In this document: positions 1 to 8,714 of the stretch, piece after piece
Layout: each line of letters begins with the position of its first letter
How positions within the stretch are numbered: the first letter of the stretch is position 1
From: Candidatus Laterigemmans baculatus
GTDB lineage: Bacteria > Planctomycetota > Planctomycetia > Pirellulales > Pirellulaceae
Assembly: GCF_010367455.1 (NCBI RefSeq)
Contig: NZ_WRPR01000010.1
Coordinates: 1 to 64,000, forward strand
Reading direction: 5' to 3'
Length of the DNA: 64,000 bases
Position numbers and translations under genes: made by a program
Notes under the pieces: model-generated
Told to the model about the DNA's origin: nothing
What the model saw: the letters and a program-made list of their open reading frames with translations, nothing else
Databases searched by the model: none

Positions 1-30
1 AGCGGCCGGCAACCGGCCCCCTCACCCTAG

Positions 31-91
31 CCCTCTCCCCCACGGCTTGGCTGCGGAACTTTCGTTCGCAGCCAAGCCGCGGGGGAGAGGG
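31..91. repeat. Long intergenic hairpin
   Basis: A near-perfect inverted repeat with arms of about 25 bases (31-55 and 67-91) around an 11-base loop. The arms begin CCCTCTCCCCC and end GGGGGAGAGGG. It lies beyond the DUF3467 gene and its terminator. The C-rich arms resemble family A elements later in the window (17516, 39067, 47017, 60424), but the inner sequence differs. It may be a terminator for a gene left of the window or a dispersed palindrome. Confidence 0.7.
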
Positions 92-129
92 GACCGGAAA
101 ACTGCACGACCTCTCCGGGAGCGCAAAGC

Positions 130-175
130 AAAACAAAAAGCCGCCTCGGCACTCGGCCGACGCGGCTTTTGTTTT
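130..175 (-). terminator. Rho-independent terminator of the DUF3467 gene
   Basis: The arms AAAACAAAAAGCCGC and GCGGCTTTTGTTTT pair with one bulged base. Read on the minus strand, the GC-rich stem is followed by a T-rich tail, 40 bases past the stop codon of the DUF3467 gene. The A/T-rich outer arms make it potentially active in both directions. Confidence 0.75.
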
Positions 176-212
176 GTTGCGGTCGTCGCGGCCGAAGCGG
201 CGACGAAGCGGT

Positions 213-629
213 TTACTGTTGCTGCTGTTGCTTGCCGCCCGGCTGGTTCTGCGGACGGACCCGCTTGTTGATGTCGGTCTCGAGCACGCCGAAGACCGCC
301 TCGTGGCGAGCCACCGACATCTGCAGCGCGGCCAGCAATCGCTTGGCGGTGTAGAAGTTCAGGATGATCCGCTGATTGACCTTGATCGGCTCCTTGGGAA
401 CTCCGATCGGCTGGGGGTTCAGCCCGAAATCGACGATCAATTCTTCGGGCGAGCCGGTCACGCGGCAGAAGTTGGCGTAGGTGGCGTGCGCCTGATCGTC
501 GTTCACCTGGACCTGAACCGGCTGCTGGCGGGTCTGCGCCGCTTCGGCCGGGGCGGGAGCCGCGGGAGTGGCGGCTTCGGGGGCAGCTGCTTCGGGTGCG
601 TCGCTCTTGGGGGTCTCGGTCTCAGCCAT
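213..629 (-). CDS. DUF3467 domain protein
   Basis: A 138-residue soluble protein. Residues 1-40 are an Ala/Pro/Glu-rich, low-complexity leader. Residues 45-120 match the DUF3467 family, recognised by the blocks YANFCRVTGSPEELIVDFG, a central run of prolines and basic residues, and AKRLLAALQMSVARHEAVFG. The C-terminus ends in a polyglutamine run. The function of the family is not established, and there is no signal peptide or membrane segment. The start is supported by an AGGAGAG ribosome binding site eight bases upstream. It has its own terminator and 560 bases of repeat-filled DNA upstream, so it appears monocistronic. Confidence 0.85.
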   Translation of the reverse strand: MAETETPKSDAPEAAAPEAATPAAPAPAEAAQTRQQPVQVQVNDDQAHATYANFCRVTGSPEELIVDFGLNPQPIGVPKEPIKVNQRIILNFYTAKRLLAALQMSVARHEAVFGVLETDINKRVRPQNQPGGKQQQQQ

Positions 630-888
630 TACCAGTCTCTCCTCTCGAGGGGGCGATCAAATCAGTAGGTTCTCCCGCTTCGGATCGTGACGCATCGCCG
701 GGCGGGATCGGGGCCGACGCACGTTCAAAACAATGAGCTTGATCGATGCCGTATGGTAACGGTCGTCTATCAAGGTGCAACATTAGGGGGTAAGGAAAGG
801 CACCCTGAATGAGTAGGTTTCTTTTCCAATCTTGGCAAATCCTTTCTGCATTCCGGTAATATTGCCCCGCAGCGGTCTGCTCAGCTCT

Positions 889-1095
889 CCCTTGAGCCGC
901 AGGCGCTAGCCTCGGGTGAGCCGTAGGCGCTAGCCTCGGGCCTTCGCACGCTCGGAATTTCCGCTGCAGCAACCGCGGCTAGCGCCGTCGGCTCAGGGTT
1001 TTCTGACAGCGCCTCGGGCCTTCGCACGCTCGGAATTTCCGCTGCAGCAACCGCGGCTAGCGCCGTCGGCTCAGGGTTTTCTGACAGCGCCTCGC
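889..1095. repeat. Family B palindromes with a 78-bp tandem duplication
   Basis: Within the gene-free stretch 630-1189, copies of a motif around GGCGCTAGCC occur in both orientations. A 78-base unit is repeated exactly twice (933-1010 and 1011-1088) and ends in TTTTCTGACAGC. The core GAGCCGACGGCGCTAGCC recurs near 18893, 45354, 52839 and 60548. The rest of 630-1189 is a more AT-rich stretch (about 730-870) with no gene that I can support. Confidence 0.8.
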
Positions 1096-1189
1096 CCAGT
1101 TGACTTAAAGCCTCGTTTGGTGACACCTTGCAAAACAGGGACAAATAGGAGACCCAGGAGACATGACGGAGATGCAACGGTTATAACGA

Positions 1190-3427
1190 CTACAGCTCGA
1201 ATGCAAACGTTTGAGTAATGATTCTCCACAGCCTCCAGCCGAGCGAGCGTGGTTCGGTGTGCACTTTGGCATTGCCTCGATAGCCGATCCGCAGCGGCAG
1301 TTCGTCAATATTCAGCGGCACGCGGCCTTGGTAGGAGATGCTTCGCGGTTTGGGTTGACCGGTGCTCGGATCGATCTCGGTCTGCAGCCCACCACCTGCT
1401 TGGCTGGCAAGCGATGCGGGAGCGGCATCCAACTCCGCTTCGGAGATTTCTTCCAAGATCCCTTCAAAGGTCTCGATCCGCGCGGCATCGAGTTTCAGTT
1501 CAACTTCCATGCCTTCGCGGACCAGTTGGATATCGCCCTGGTCGATCACCAGGGTGGCTTCCAGGTCATGGGGATCGCCAATCAAGCACAGCAAGTCATC
1601 TTCGCCGAGCAGAGCCCCCAGATTTTCTTCGTCCAGCGGCGAACCGGTCCAGTTCGGCAGCCGGTCCTCTTCACCGGGCTGGGGTTCTTTCCGCGGCGGG
1701 GGGAGGACCACGCCGTCTCGCTTGGCTCGGATCGTCAAGCGTTCGATCTCATCCTCGGCTTTGCTTCGCGAGTCGGCTAGCGAAACGATCAGCCGCTGCT
1801 GAGCCGGTTGCTGCCCCGTCGCGGCCTCGCGATCGTTGTGGAAGAGTCGCTCGAGCGTCCGCATCCGCTCGAACGCCAACCGCTCCTCGCCGCGCAACTC
1901 GGCCACGCGAATCTGCAGGTCGACGTTTTCCAAGCGAGCGAGCACATCACCCTCGCGGACAACCTGGCCCGGCTTCACGGTCTCCACGATCCGTCCTCGC
2001 GTCCCCGCATAAACGCGCGAAGCCTGTGCCGGGCGAACCTCGAACGCACAATCGATGTGGTGAGGCAGCGGCACGTAGCAGACGGCCAACACGACCGCGC
2101 CGACGAGTCCCAGCGTCATCGCCAAACGGCCCTTTTTCACCTTCTGCAACCTCCCAGGAGTGCGGACAAATTGAATCGTCTTCCAGATCGGCTGGCCGAT
2201 CAATCCAGCAAACCCTGCCAGTGCGATCGTGCGGCCCAGTACCGCCAATCCGTAGGGTTCCAAAACTTTGATCACGAACCAGCAGATCGAAAACACCACG
2301 ACCCAGCGGTAGATCACCGAAGCGACGGTATAGAGACCGAACATCAAACGGTTGCGACGCGGCAGGAACGGGTCGTCCTGCAACTCCATTCCCAAGCAAG
2401 TCTGCTGAAACCAACGCTTGAGAATTTCCGTGCTTTTCTGGCGGAGATTCGGAATCTCCAAAATGTCCATCAAGATGTAATAACCGTCGAACCTCAGCAG
2501 CGGGTTGCCGTTGACGACGATCGTGCTGACCGCATTCAAAAACATCATGTTCAAGCAGAGGTCATTCAGCAGCCCCGGCTCGCTAAACCACCACAAGAAG
2601 GTGGCGATCGAGGCCAGAATCATTTCCACATAAATCCCGCCGGCACCGATCCAGACGCGTTTCCACTTATTGGGAAGCATCCACGAGTCAGAGACGTTGC
2701 AATACAGGCAAGGCGTGAAGACGAGCAGCATGAATCCCAATTCGTGGCACTCGCCGCCAAACTTCTTACAACTCAGACCGTGGCCGAGCTCGTGCAGAAC
2801 TTTCACGAATGCCATCGTCGCCGCGAGATACAGCCAACGGTCGGCGGCAAAAAACTGCTGGAACGTGGGCAGCTTTTCGTAGAACGTGTCGAACTGCGTG
2901 GCGATCAGCAGCCCGGCGGAGAGGAATAGCAGAACGAAACCGATCAATGCCGGGATCGTGAACATCCACCCAAACCAGGGCAGCAAACGATTTAGAAATC
3001 GCTCGGGGTCCACGCCGCGAAATCGCAGCGCAAAAATGTTCGCCGCGCGCCCGAGCAACTCCTTCTGCTTTTTCTTGGCTCCACGTTTCTGCAGCGCTCG
3101 GCCTTGGCCGGGCGAATTGCTGATCACCAACCCGCTGCGGTGCAGCATGCCGATGAACTGCTGCAGGTCGCCGAAAGTGATTTTCTGGGGTGCGAAGCGG
3201 GCCTCAAAACCCTCCTTGATCTGATCGAGGCTGACGTGCCCGTCGAGCATTTGGAGGATGAAATACTCCTCCTCGTGGAACCGGTAGTACTGCAGCCCCA
3301 CCGGCTCCTTGACGATCCAGTACCCGGTTCCCTGGTACTGATGCCGGCTGCTCCGCAGGTCGGGGCGTTTTCGCACCGACAGCGACCGCGATGAGCTGCT
3401 GACCAGACTTTCGGCAAGTGAAGTCAT
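1190..3427 (-). CDS. PqqD-like / M50 metallopeptidase / HlyD-like fusion membrane protein
   Basis: 745 residues. Residues 40-105 look like a PqqD-type winged helix (EEYFILQMLDG, then DLQQFIGMLHRSGLV). Residues 150-450 hold several membrane segments with the M50 (site-2 protease) zinc motif HELGH at 212-216 and the second conserved motif NPLLRFDGYY with Asp314. Residues 470-745 are a HlyD-type lipoyl/barrel adaptor region (GRIVETVKPGQVVREGDVLARL). M50 enzymes cleave within or near membranes, HlyD domains belong to export adaptors, and PqqD domains bind precursor peptides in other systems. The combination suggests envelope peptide processing or export, but the substrate is unknown. It is the third gene of a minus-strand operon, 12 bases after the HlyD adaptor. 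Confidence 0.85.
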   Translation of the reverse strand: MTSLAESLVSSSSRSLSVRKRPDLRSSRHQYQGTGYWIVKEPVGLQYYRFHEEEYFILQMLDGHVSLDQIKEGFEARFAPQKITFGDLQQFIGMLHRSGLVISNSPGQGRALQKRGAKKKQKELLGRAANIFALRFRGVDPERFLNRLLPWFGWMFTIPALIGFVLLFLSAGLLIATQFDTFYEKLPTFQQFFAADRWLYLAATMAFVKVLHELGHGLSCKKFGGECHELGFMLLVFTPCLYCNVSDSWMLPNKWKRVWIGAGGIYVEMILASIATFLWWFSEPGLLNDLCLNMMFLNAVSTIVVNGNPLLRFDGYYILMDILEIPNLRQKSTEILKRWFQQTCLGMELQDDPFLPRRNRLMFGLYTVASVIYRWVVVFSICWFVIKVLEPYGLAVLGRTIALAGFAGLIGQPIWKTIQFVRTPGRLQKVKKGRLAMTLGLVGAVVLAVCYVPLPHHIDCAFEVRPAQASRVYAGTRGRIVETVKPGQVVREGDVLARLENVDLQIRVAELRGEERLAFERMRTLERLFHNDREAATGQQPAQQRLIVSLADSRSKAEDEIERLTIRAKRDGVVLPPPRKEPQPGEEDRLPNWTGSPLDEENLGALLGEDDLLCLIGDPHDLEATLVIDQGDIQLVREGMEVELKLDAARIETFEGILEEISEAELDAAPASLASQAGGGLQTEIDPSTGQPKPRSISYQGRVPLNIDELPLRIGYRGNAKVHTEPRSLGWRLWRIITQTFAFEL

Positions 3428-3439
3428 AGGGAGTCGGCC

Positions 3440-4729
3440 TTAGCGATTCGCGTTGCCAGCCGCGGCGGCTTGACCCACGTTGGGTTCAGGAATCCGGGAG
3501 TTGTCGATGCGGATCACCGGCACCATCCCCGGCTTGATCAACCAATCGTCGCCAACGCGTTTGTTCTCGAATTCGACCCACACGCGGCGGCGATTGCTGA
3601 TGTCGACGTCGTTGCCGACGAAGCCCACCACGCCATTGATCCGCTCGGTTCGGCCGCCGCCGAGATTGAACTCCACCACCGCCGGCATTCCCGGCGTGAC
3701 GAGCGAGTCGGGATCGACCGCCGAGACAGCTCCCTGAGCCCGCAGGCGGTCCATTTGCACCAGCTGGACGATCGGCGATCCCGGTTGCACCCACTCGCCG
3801 AGTTGGGCCACGCGGAGTTCGACAAAACCTCCGAACGGAGCCGTAATCTTGCGGCGGGCGACCTCCAGTTCGGCAAGCTCCCGCTCCGATTTCTTCGCCA
3901 TGTACTGAGCCTGGGCGATTCGCTCGTTCAGTTCGGCAAGCTCGATCCGCAGTTTTGCGCGATTCGCTTCGAGCGCCTTGGCGCGAGCTTCCCAGGTCGG
4001 CGTCGCTCCCTGACGGGCCAGATCGGCGTAGGCCACCGCTTCCTCGCGAGCCAGCTCCTCGCTCTGCTCAGCATCGCGACGATTGATCGTGTTCAGCGCG
4101 TTCAGCTCGGCTTCCTTCTCTTGCGCCATGGTCAGCAACAGCGTCAGCTGCGCCTTCTGGTCGTCGATCACCGCCAGCGTCTGCCCCGCCTCGACCAAAT
4201 CTCCCTCCTCGACTCCGATCGCCGTCAGCACCCCTTCGACCTGGGCCGGGACGCGGACGTTGTTGATCAGAATCACCATCGAGTTCTCCGTCTCGACATA
4301 GCCGGGCGACGACTCGGAGCCGGAGGCCGACGGAGCTCGAGCCGCCGAACGCTGAGTACCGTTTGGGCGAGCAGTGCCGTTCGAACGCGCAGTGCCATTC
4401 GGGCGCGGGGCCGCAGCCGGAGGAAGCGTGCCGGCCGCGGGGGGGACTCCGGGCGAAACCCGAGCGCCGGAAGCAGCCGGGTTGGAAGCAGCCGGGTTGG
4501 CAGCGGCGGCCGGAGGCAAACCGAAGGCGGGGAGCGGCGCGGCGGGCCGATCACCGCGAGCGGGACCATTGGCAGCAGGACCACTGGCAGCAGGCCCACT
4601 GGCATTAGGCGTACGGGACGATTGTCCGCGAGGCGCCGTATCCTGGCCCCCGGCGGTCAGAAGCCACGACGGTGCGGCGACCGCTGCGACGAGCAGAACA
4701 GTGAACAGTACCAGACGCGTGGATTTCAT
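3440..4729 (-). CDS. HlyD-family periplasmic adaptor protein
   Basis: About 429 residues from ATG at 4729. An in-frame TTG at 4741 is less likely because the ATG starts directly before a good signal peptide (MKSTRLVLFTVLLVAAVAAP). Residues 25-145 are a low-complexity linker of Ala/Pro/Asn repeats (GPAASGPAANGPA, SNGTARPNGT). From about 150 come a lipoyl-like half (VRVPAQVEGVLTAIGVEEGDLVEAGQTL), a coiled-coil hairpin (about 195-300) and the second barrel half (APFGGFVELRVAQLGEWV). This is the periplasmic adaptor layout of RND/MFP and type I systems. No transporter gene lies next to it. It is the middle gene of the operon with the GAF-HlyD and M50 genes. Confidence 0.85.
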   Translation of the reverse strand: MKSTRLVLFTVLLVAAVAAPSWLLTAGGQDTAPRGQSSRTPNASGPAASGPAANGPARGDRPAAPLPAFGLPPAAAANPAASNPAASGARVSPGVPPAAGTLPPAAAPRPNGTARSNGTARPNGTQRSAARAPSASGSESSPGYVETENSMVILINNVRVPAQVEGVLTAIGVEEGDLVEAGQTLAVIDDQKAQLTLLLTMAQEKEAELNALNTINRRDAEQSEELAREEAVAYADLARQGATPTWEARAKALEANRAKLRIELAELNERIAQAQYMAKKSERELAELEVARRKITAPFGGFVELRVAQLGEWVQPGSPIVQLVQMDRLRAQGAVSAVDPDSLVTPGMPAVVEFNLGGGRTERINGVVGFVGNDVDISNRRRVWVEFENKRVGDDWLIKPGMVPVIRIDNSRIPEPNVGQAAAAGNANR

Positions 4730-4795
4730 CTGTGAGCCCAAGGAGGTTGACTGAAGAAGAGAGGTCGATCGGCGGGAGAGAAGGAGGGGGGCGAC

Positions 4796-6856
4796 TCAGA
4801 AGAAGAATGTGCAGAGCCATTCGTAGACTTCGTGGCCGAGGACGAATCCGGCGGCTCGCTTGCCGACCCGGACGTCGGCGATCACTTTGGCTCCCGGCCG
4901 TGGCCGCAGCATGCTCATCGAAGCGTCATCCGGATAAGCCTTCATGCGAACGACTTCGCCCTCGTCGGCGTCGGTTTGTGTGCGCTGCTCGATGCTGGCG
5001 ATGTCGAGCCCCGCTTGCAGCGACTGATCCGGGTCGGTGGCGAGGATGAAGTCGACATCGAGCCCCTCATCGAGCCGCCCTTGGGCAGCCAATTCGGCGA
5101 TCCGGTGCTCCAGGTGAGCCATCCGTTTGTCGGGCATTGCCAGCTTGAGGTGCATCGGCTGGGTGAGATCGGCCAGCTCCAACATCACCTGTCCGGTCAC
5201 GATCGGCCGCGAGCGGAGCGTCTTTTCGAGATCCCAGGTCGTCACCATGCCGTCGATCGGCGCCCGGACGATCAGCTGGTCGGCCTGCATTTGCCGCAGG
5301 GCGATCGAATTTTCGAGCGTTTCGATCTGACCTTTCAGCTGCAGTTCTTCCCCTTGCAGCTTGACCGATTCACTCGGTTCGAGCCCCCGCGATGAGAGCT
5401 GGGCTTTAACGCTCAGCAGTTCCTCATCGGCGCGTGCGAGCTGTCCTTGCAGCTCCGAAATTTTGAGGTCGAGCTCGCGGTTCTGCAGCCGCAGCAGTTC
5501 CTGCCCGGCTTGGACCGTTTGTCCATGGTCGACCAGAACCTGGACGACTTCGCCATCGATCGGCGCGAAGATCTGGCGGCGGACATTCGGCTCGAGCGTA
5601 CCGTTGGCTTCCAGTTCCAACTCGAGGGGCACGAAGACCGCGGCCAAGACCAGGACCGCCAGCAGCGCGACGACGGCCAGCGTTTTCGGGAGCGTGCGGG
5701 CCCGGACGATCCAGCTCGCACGGCCCAAGGCTCGCCAGAGCGGCATCAGGAACAGGTTGTCGTAGCGGAGCGAGTTGGCGATCGCGCGGGTGCCGTGCTC
5801 GTAAACCAGATTCACCCGGTTGTGAAAAATCTCCGGCGGGAGCGTGCTCTCGATCTGCTCGACAATCAAGGCGCCGATCGTGTCTCCGCGGTGGGCTCCA
5901 TCGCGGTCGATCTCCCCAGCGGCACCGCCCGCTTCGGGTGCATCGCCGCGAACCGGCTCCCGCAACGGGAGCACGGCGATGTGGCGGCCGTACGATTGGT
6001 CGACGTATTCCTCGAGCGCTTCTTCAATCTGCGGCGGGAGATCCTCGGCCGTGCCGTCGTGCCAAAGCGGTTCGCCGGCAGCGACGACGCGGGTGGCCAA
6101 TTTGTTCAGCGCGGCGACGATGTTCGAGCGATTCTCGATCGTGTCCTGGCCACTGATCGCTTGGACCTTGCACTTCCGCCCCTTGAGAATCGCCACGCTG
6201 ACGCGGTCGCAACCGATCAGCCGTCGCCCCTCGTTGGCGACGATGTAGGCGGTTTCTTTCAGGTTGAGCGTTTCGTGCGACAGCCGGGCAAAGGTGTCGG
6301 CCTGCTGCCAGAGCAGCTGGCGGTCGGAGAAATGCGCCAGCCGCTCGTTCTTGAGCCACTCGCCGCCGAGCTCGGCCATCTGCTGCAAAAACCGCAGGTA
6401 GCCTTGCTGCGTCGCCGGGGCCGCGTCGGGGCGCTGAAAAACTTCGATCAGCCCCTCGATGTGCTTGTCGTGCTTGAGCGGAGCGAGGACCAGCAAGTAC
6501 CGCGTGGGGTTGCCTTCCGCTTCGCCGTCGGTCGTCCCGCTGTAGGGCGGAACCAACAGCGATTGCCCGGCACCGGCGACCCGCCGCATCAGCCGGTTGT
6601 GCCGTGCCGCGTCGTCGCTCTCCTCCTGCAGCAGCGGCTCGCTGATATTGATCTGGTACTGCAGCCGCAGCTGACGGTCTTCGTCAAACACCCAGACCGC
6701 ACCGCCGACGGCTGCCAGCGCCGTGATCACCCGCTGCAAGAACTGGGGATAGAACTCTTCGGCCGGCGCTCCGCCCTTGCTCAGCGCCGCGATCTCATTG
6801 ACCAGAGTCCGGATCTGCTGCTTTGTCTCTTCGACCGTTTGCTGATTGACTGTCAT
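4796..6856 (-). CDS. GAF-domain / HlyD-like membrane adaptor
   Basis: 686 residues. Two GAF-like domains fill residues 20-170 and 190-370. One transmembrane helix follows at about 388-410 (LAVVALLAVLVLAAVFVPLE), then a HlyD-type region at 415-686 with a lipoyl motif (GEVVQVLVDHGQTVQAGQELL), a short coiled coil and the second barrel half. The topology implies cytoplasmic GAF sensors joined through the membrane to a periplasmic adaptor. It is the first gene of the three-gene minus-strand operon and is divergent from the GAF/zinc-ribbon gene at 7611. GAF domains usually bind small ligands. The ligand is not evident here. Confidence 0.85.
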   Translation of the reverse strand: MTVNQQTVEETKQQIRTLVNEIAALSKGGAPAEEFYPQFLQRVITALAAVGGAVWVFDEDRQLRLQYQINISEPLLQEESDDAARHNRLMRRVAGAGQSLLVPPYSGTTDGEAEGNPTRYLLVLAPLKHDKHIEGLIEVFQRPDAAPATQQGYLRFLQQMAELGGEWLKNERLAHFSDRQLLWQQADTFARLSHETLNLKETAYIVANEGRRLIGCDRVSVAILKGRKCKVQAISGQDTIENRSNIVAALNKLATRVVAAGEPLWHDGTAEDLPPQIEEALEEYVDQSYGRHIAVLPLREPVRGDAPEAGGAAGEIDRDGAHRGDTIGALIVEQIESTLPPEIFHNRVNLVYEHGTRAIANSLRYDNLFLMPLWRALGRASWIVRARTLPKTLAVVALLAVLVLAAVFVPLELELEANGTLEPNVRRQIFAPIDGEVVQVLVDHGQTVQAGQELLRLQNRELDLKISELQGQLARADEELLSVKAQLSSRGLEPSESVKLQGEELQLKGQIETLENSIALRQMQADQLIVRAPIDGMVTTWDLEKTLRSRPIVTGQVMLELADLTQPMHLKLAMPDKRMAHLEHRIAELAAQGRLDEGLDVDFILATDPDQSLQAGLDIASIEQRTQTDADEGEVVRMKAYPDDASMSMLRPRPGAKVIADVRVGKRAAGFVLGHEVYEWLCTFFF

Positions 6857-7170
6857 CTACCGCTCGTTTCAGTCCGGACGAATGGGAATTCGCTTTTCGA
6901 TCGCGTCCACCGTAAGTCCCCTGGGCCACTCGCGCCGACTTTCGGACCACGCTTTCGTCTTTTTCTGCCGCGCCGACAGCCGACGCTGACGGTTGTTTCG
7001 AAATTGTCGCCAGCCCACCGAGAGCACCCCGTCCTGGGGAGCCAGAAACCGGTGCCATGGTGGGCCGGTCGCCCGCCTGCCGCAGGTGCCGGTTCGACGA
7101 AGGGAACGGCGTAATGGTTCCCGCGAAAATCGGCATTTTGCCGACATTCCCAGCCTTTCCGAGGGGGTTT

Positions 7171-7185
7171 TATACTTTTAGTATA
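7171..7185. promoter_or_regulatory. Perfect TATACT/AGTATA palindrome in a divergent intergenic region
   Basis: TATACTTTTAGTATA has perfect six-base arms and a three-base spacer. It is a conspicuous AT-rich island in GC-rich DNA, between the divergent GAF-HlyD operon (start 6856) and the GAF/zinc-ribbon gene (start 7611). Each arm reads as a plausible -10 hexamer on its own strand, so it could be a bidirectional promoter core or an operator. No -35 element was assigned. The rest of 6857-7610 holds no gene that I can support. Confidence 0.4.
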
Positions 7186-7372
7186 AGCCACAAGGAAACG
7201 CGAGCCGAAAAAGTGCCCGCTCCGGCCGGGCCCGATGGGCGGCCGCTACGAGAAGACGGGGAACTTCGTCGCCGCAGGGGAACTCGCCCCGCACCGCGGG
7301 CGTCAGAGCCCCAGTTCCCGCAGGCTCGGGCTCCCCGCAGGCTCGGGCTCCCTAACCGTTTTCGGGAACCGG

Positions 7373-7466
7373 GGGCTAGCGCCCGGCGGCTGATGAATAA
7401 TCCGGGCTAGCGTCCGGCGGCTGATGAATAATCCGGGCTAGCGCCCGGCGGCTGATGGATAATCCG
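7373..7466. repeat. Family C element, three 31-bp tandem units
   Basis: Three units of exactly 31 bases start at 7373, 7404 and 7435. Each contains GGGCTAGCG(C/T)CCGGCGGCTG followed by ATG(A/G)ATAATCC. Just upstream (about 7310-7352) a 16-base GCAGGCTCGGGCTCCC motif is also duplicated. This is the only family C copy here that lies between divergent promoters and not at a 3' end or inside an operon. Confidence 0.8.
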
Positions 7467-7610
7467 GATTCAGCATCCCGTAGGGGCTCAGCGCTCATTG
7501 CGGCAGGTCCCGCATCACCCGCGCGGAATTCCCCCGATCGTGGCAGTTGTGCGAACCGGGCGGGCAATCAGACTGAAGGGCGGCTCCCCCGCCCCAGGTG
7601 AAGGAAGAGG

Positions 7611-8579
7611 ATGAACCACGCCGCTTTGGTCGAAACGCTCCGCCCCCTCCCACGCGTCGGCCGGGTGCGGATCGCTGCGCAAATCGATCGCCTTCGGCGG
7701 ATCTGCGACGACACTCAGCCGCTCGAGACGTTCTTGGAAGAAGTGCTCGACGTGCTGCGTCGAGTGTTCGGGGCGGCTGCGGCGAGCGTCTGGTTTCGCA
7801 CTTCCGAAGCGAGCACTCTGCAGCCCGCTTCGCGAATTGGCTTCGACTCGCTAGCTTTTTCCGCCGCCGAGCTCGCCTCGCTCGACGAAGCGGTGCTCGC
7901 GCTCTGCGATGCCTCCGAGCCGCTGGCCGAATGCTTTGAAGAGCTTCCGGCGGCAATGCTGGTCGGCCCGATCCATGGCCCCCGCGACTCCACTAGGCCG
8001 AGCGAATCGCCAGAGATGAGCGAAACGGCCAGGACGAGCGAAACGCCCGGGGCGGTTGGGGCGTTTCAATTGGTGATCACCGATATCCAGCCCAGCTGGG
8101 GTGACGATTGGGACCAGCACTCGTCGATCTATCTGCCGGCGCTCCGCAGCGTGCTCGTGGCACTCCAACCGGAGATGCTGCGGCGGATGCGGGTTTCGCA
8201 CCTCTCGATCTCCGAAGCCCATCAGGGACTCGAGCGACTCGGCCAGCAGATCCACGGCATCCAGCGTTCGATTCGACTGGCGATCGAGCACCATCTGCAG
8301 CAGCACGCCGGAGCGACGTTCGGCTCGTTCGACGAGAACCTGCAGTTCCTCCGCAGCATCCACCAGCTGCTCGACGCGCACGGGCTCCGCGTCCGCTGCC
8401 CCGAATGTGGCCACCCCGCAATCCTTCGCTGTGCCCGCAACGCCTCGGTCCGCGCCGGCGTGTTCATGTTCGATCACTATCTGCCGAGCGGGCGGACGTT
8501 CCATGGCGGAGGAGCGGTGTTGCCGACGCTGCGGGTGGTGGCCAAACCGGAACGACGCAAGTCCACGCCGGGCGGCTGA
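7611..8579 (+). CDS. GAF-like protein with C-terminal zinc ribbon
   Basis: 322 residues, soluble. Residues 20-180 have a GAF-like pattern (LETFLEEVLDVLRRVFGAAA, ASVWFRTSE) interrupted by a Ser/Glu/Thr-rich linker. Residues 185-260 are helical. The C-terminus carries a Cys cluster, C263-x2-C266-x7-C274, in RCPECGHPAILRC, which resembles half of a zinc ribbon. AGGAAGAGG directly before ATG 7611 supports the start. It is divergent from the GAF-HlyD operon and may share its regulation. The family is not recognised with certainty, and no enzymatic motif is visible. Confidence 0.7.
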   Translation: MNHAALVETLRPLPRVGRVRIAAQIDRLRRICDDTQPLETFLEEVLDVLRRVFGAAAASVWFRTSEASTLQPASRIGFDSLAFSAAELASLDEAVLALCDASEPLAECFEELPAAMLVGPIHGPRDSTRPSESPEMSETARTSETPGAVGAFQLVITDIQPSWGDDWDQHSSIYLPALRSVLVALQPEMLRRMRVSHLSISEAHQGLERLGQQIHGIQRSIRLAIEHHLQQHAGATFGSFDENLQFLRSIHQLLDAHGLRVRCPECGHPAILRCARNASVRAGVFMFDHYLPSGRTFHGGGAVLPTLRVVAKPERRKSTPGG

Positions 8580-8714
8580 GCAGCCATGAAGATTCTGAGT
8601 GGGGACGTTTTCGCCTTCCCACGAGGGGCTAAACTGCATGCACGCGCGTCGCTCCGCCATTGTCACCAGCCCCGCCCCGCTAACGCTAACGCCAACGCCA
8701 ACGCCAGGAAATCC

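Noticed and set aside
1249-2271. Long plus-strand open frame opposite the M50 fusion gene
   Set aside because: It is an antisense frame of a well-supported gene, Arg-rich and without any family motif, as are many other frames opposite GC-rich genes here.
1190-6856. RiPP biosynthetic gene cluster
   Set aside because: Despite the PqqD-like domain and protease there is no radical SAM or other modifying enzyme and no recognisable precursor peptide gene.
6853-7191. Minus-strand open frame upstream of the GAF-HlyD gene
   Set aside because: Composition is low-complexity and basic, there is no ribosome binding site, and it overlaps the start of the recognised gene.
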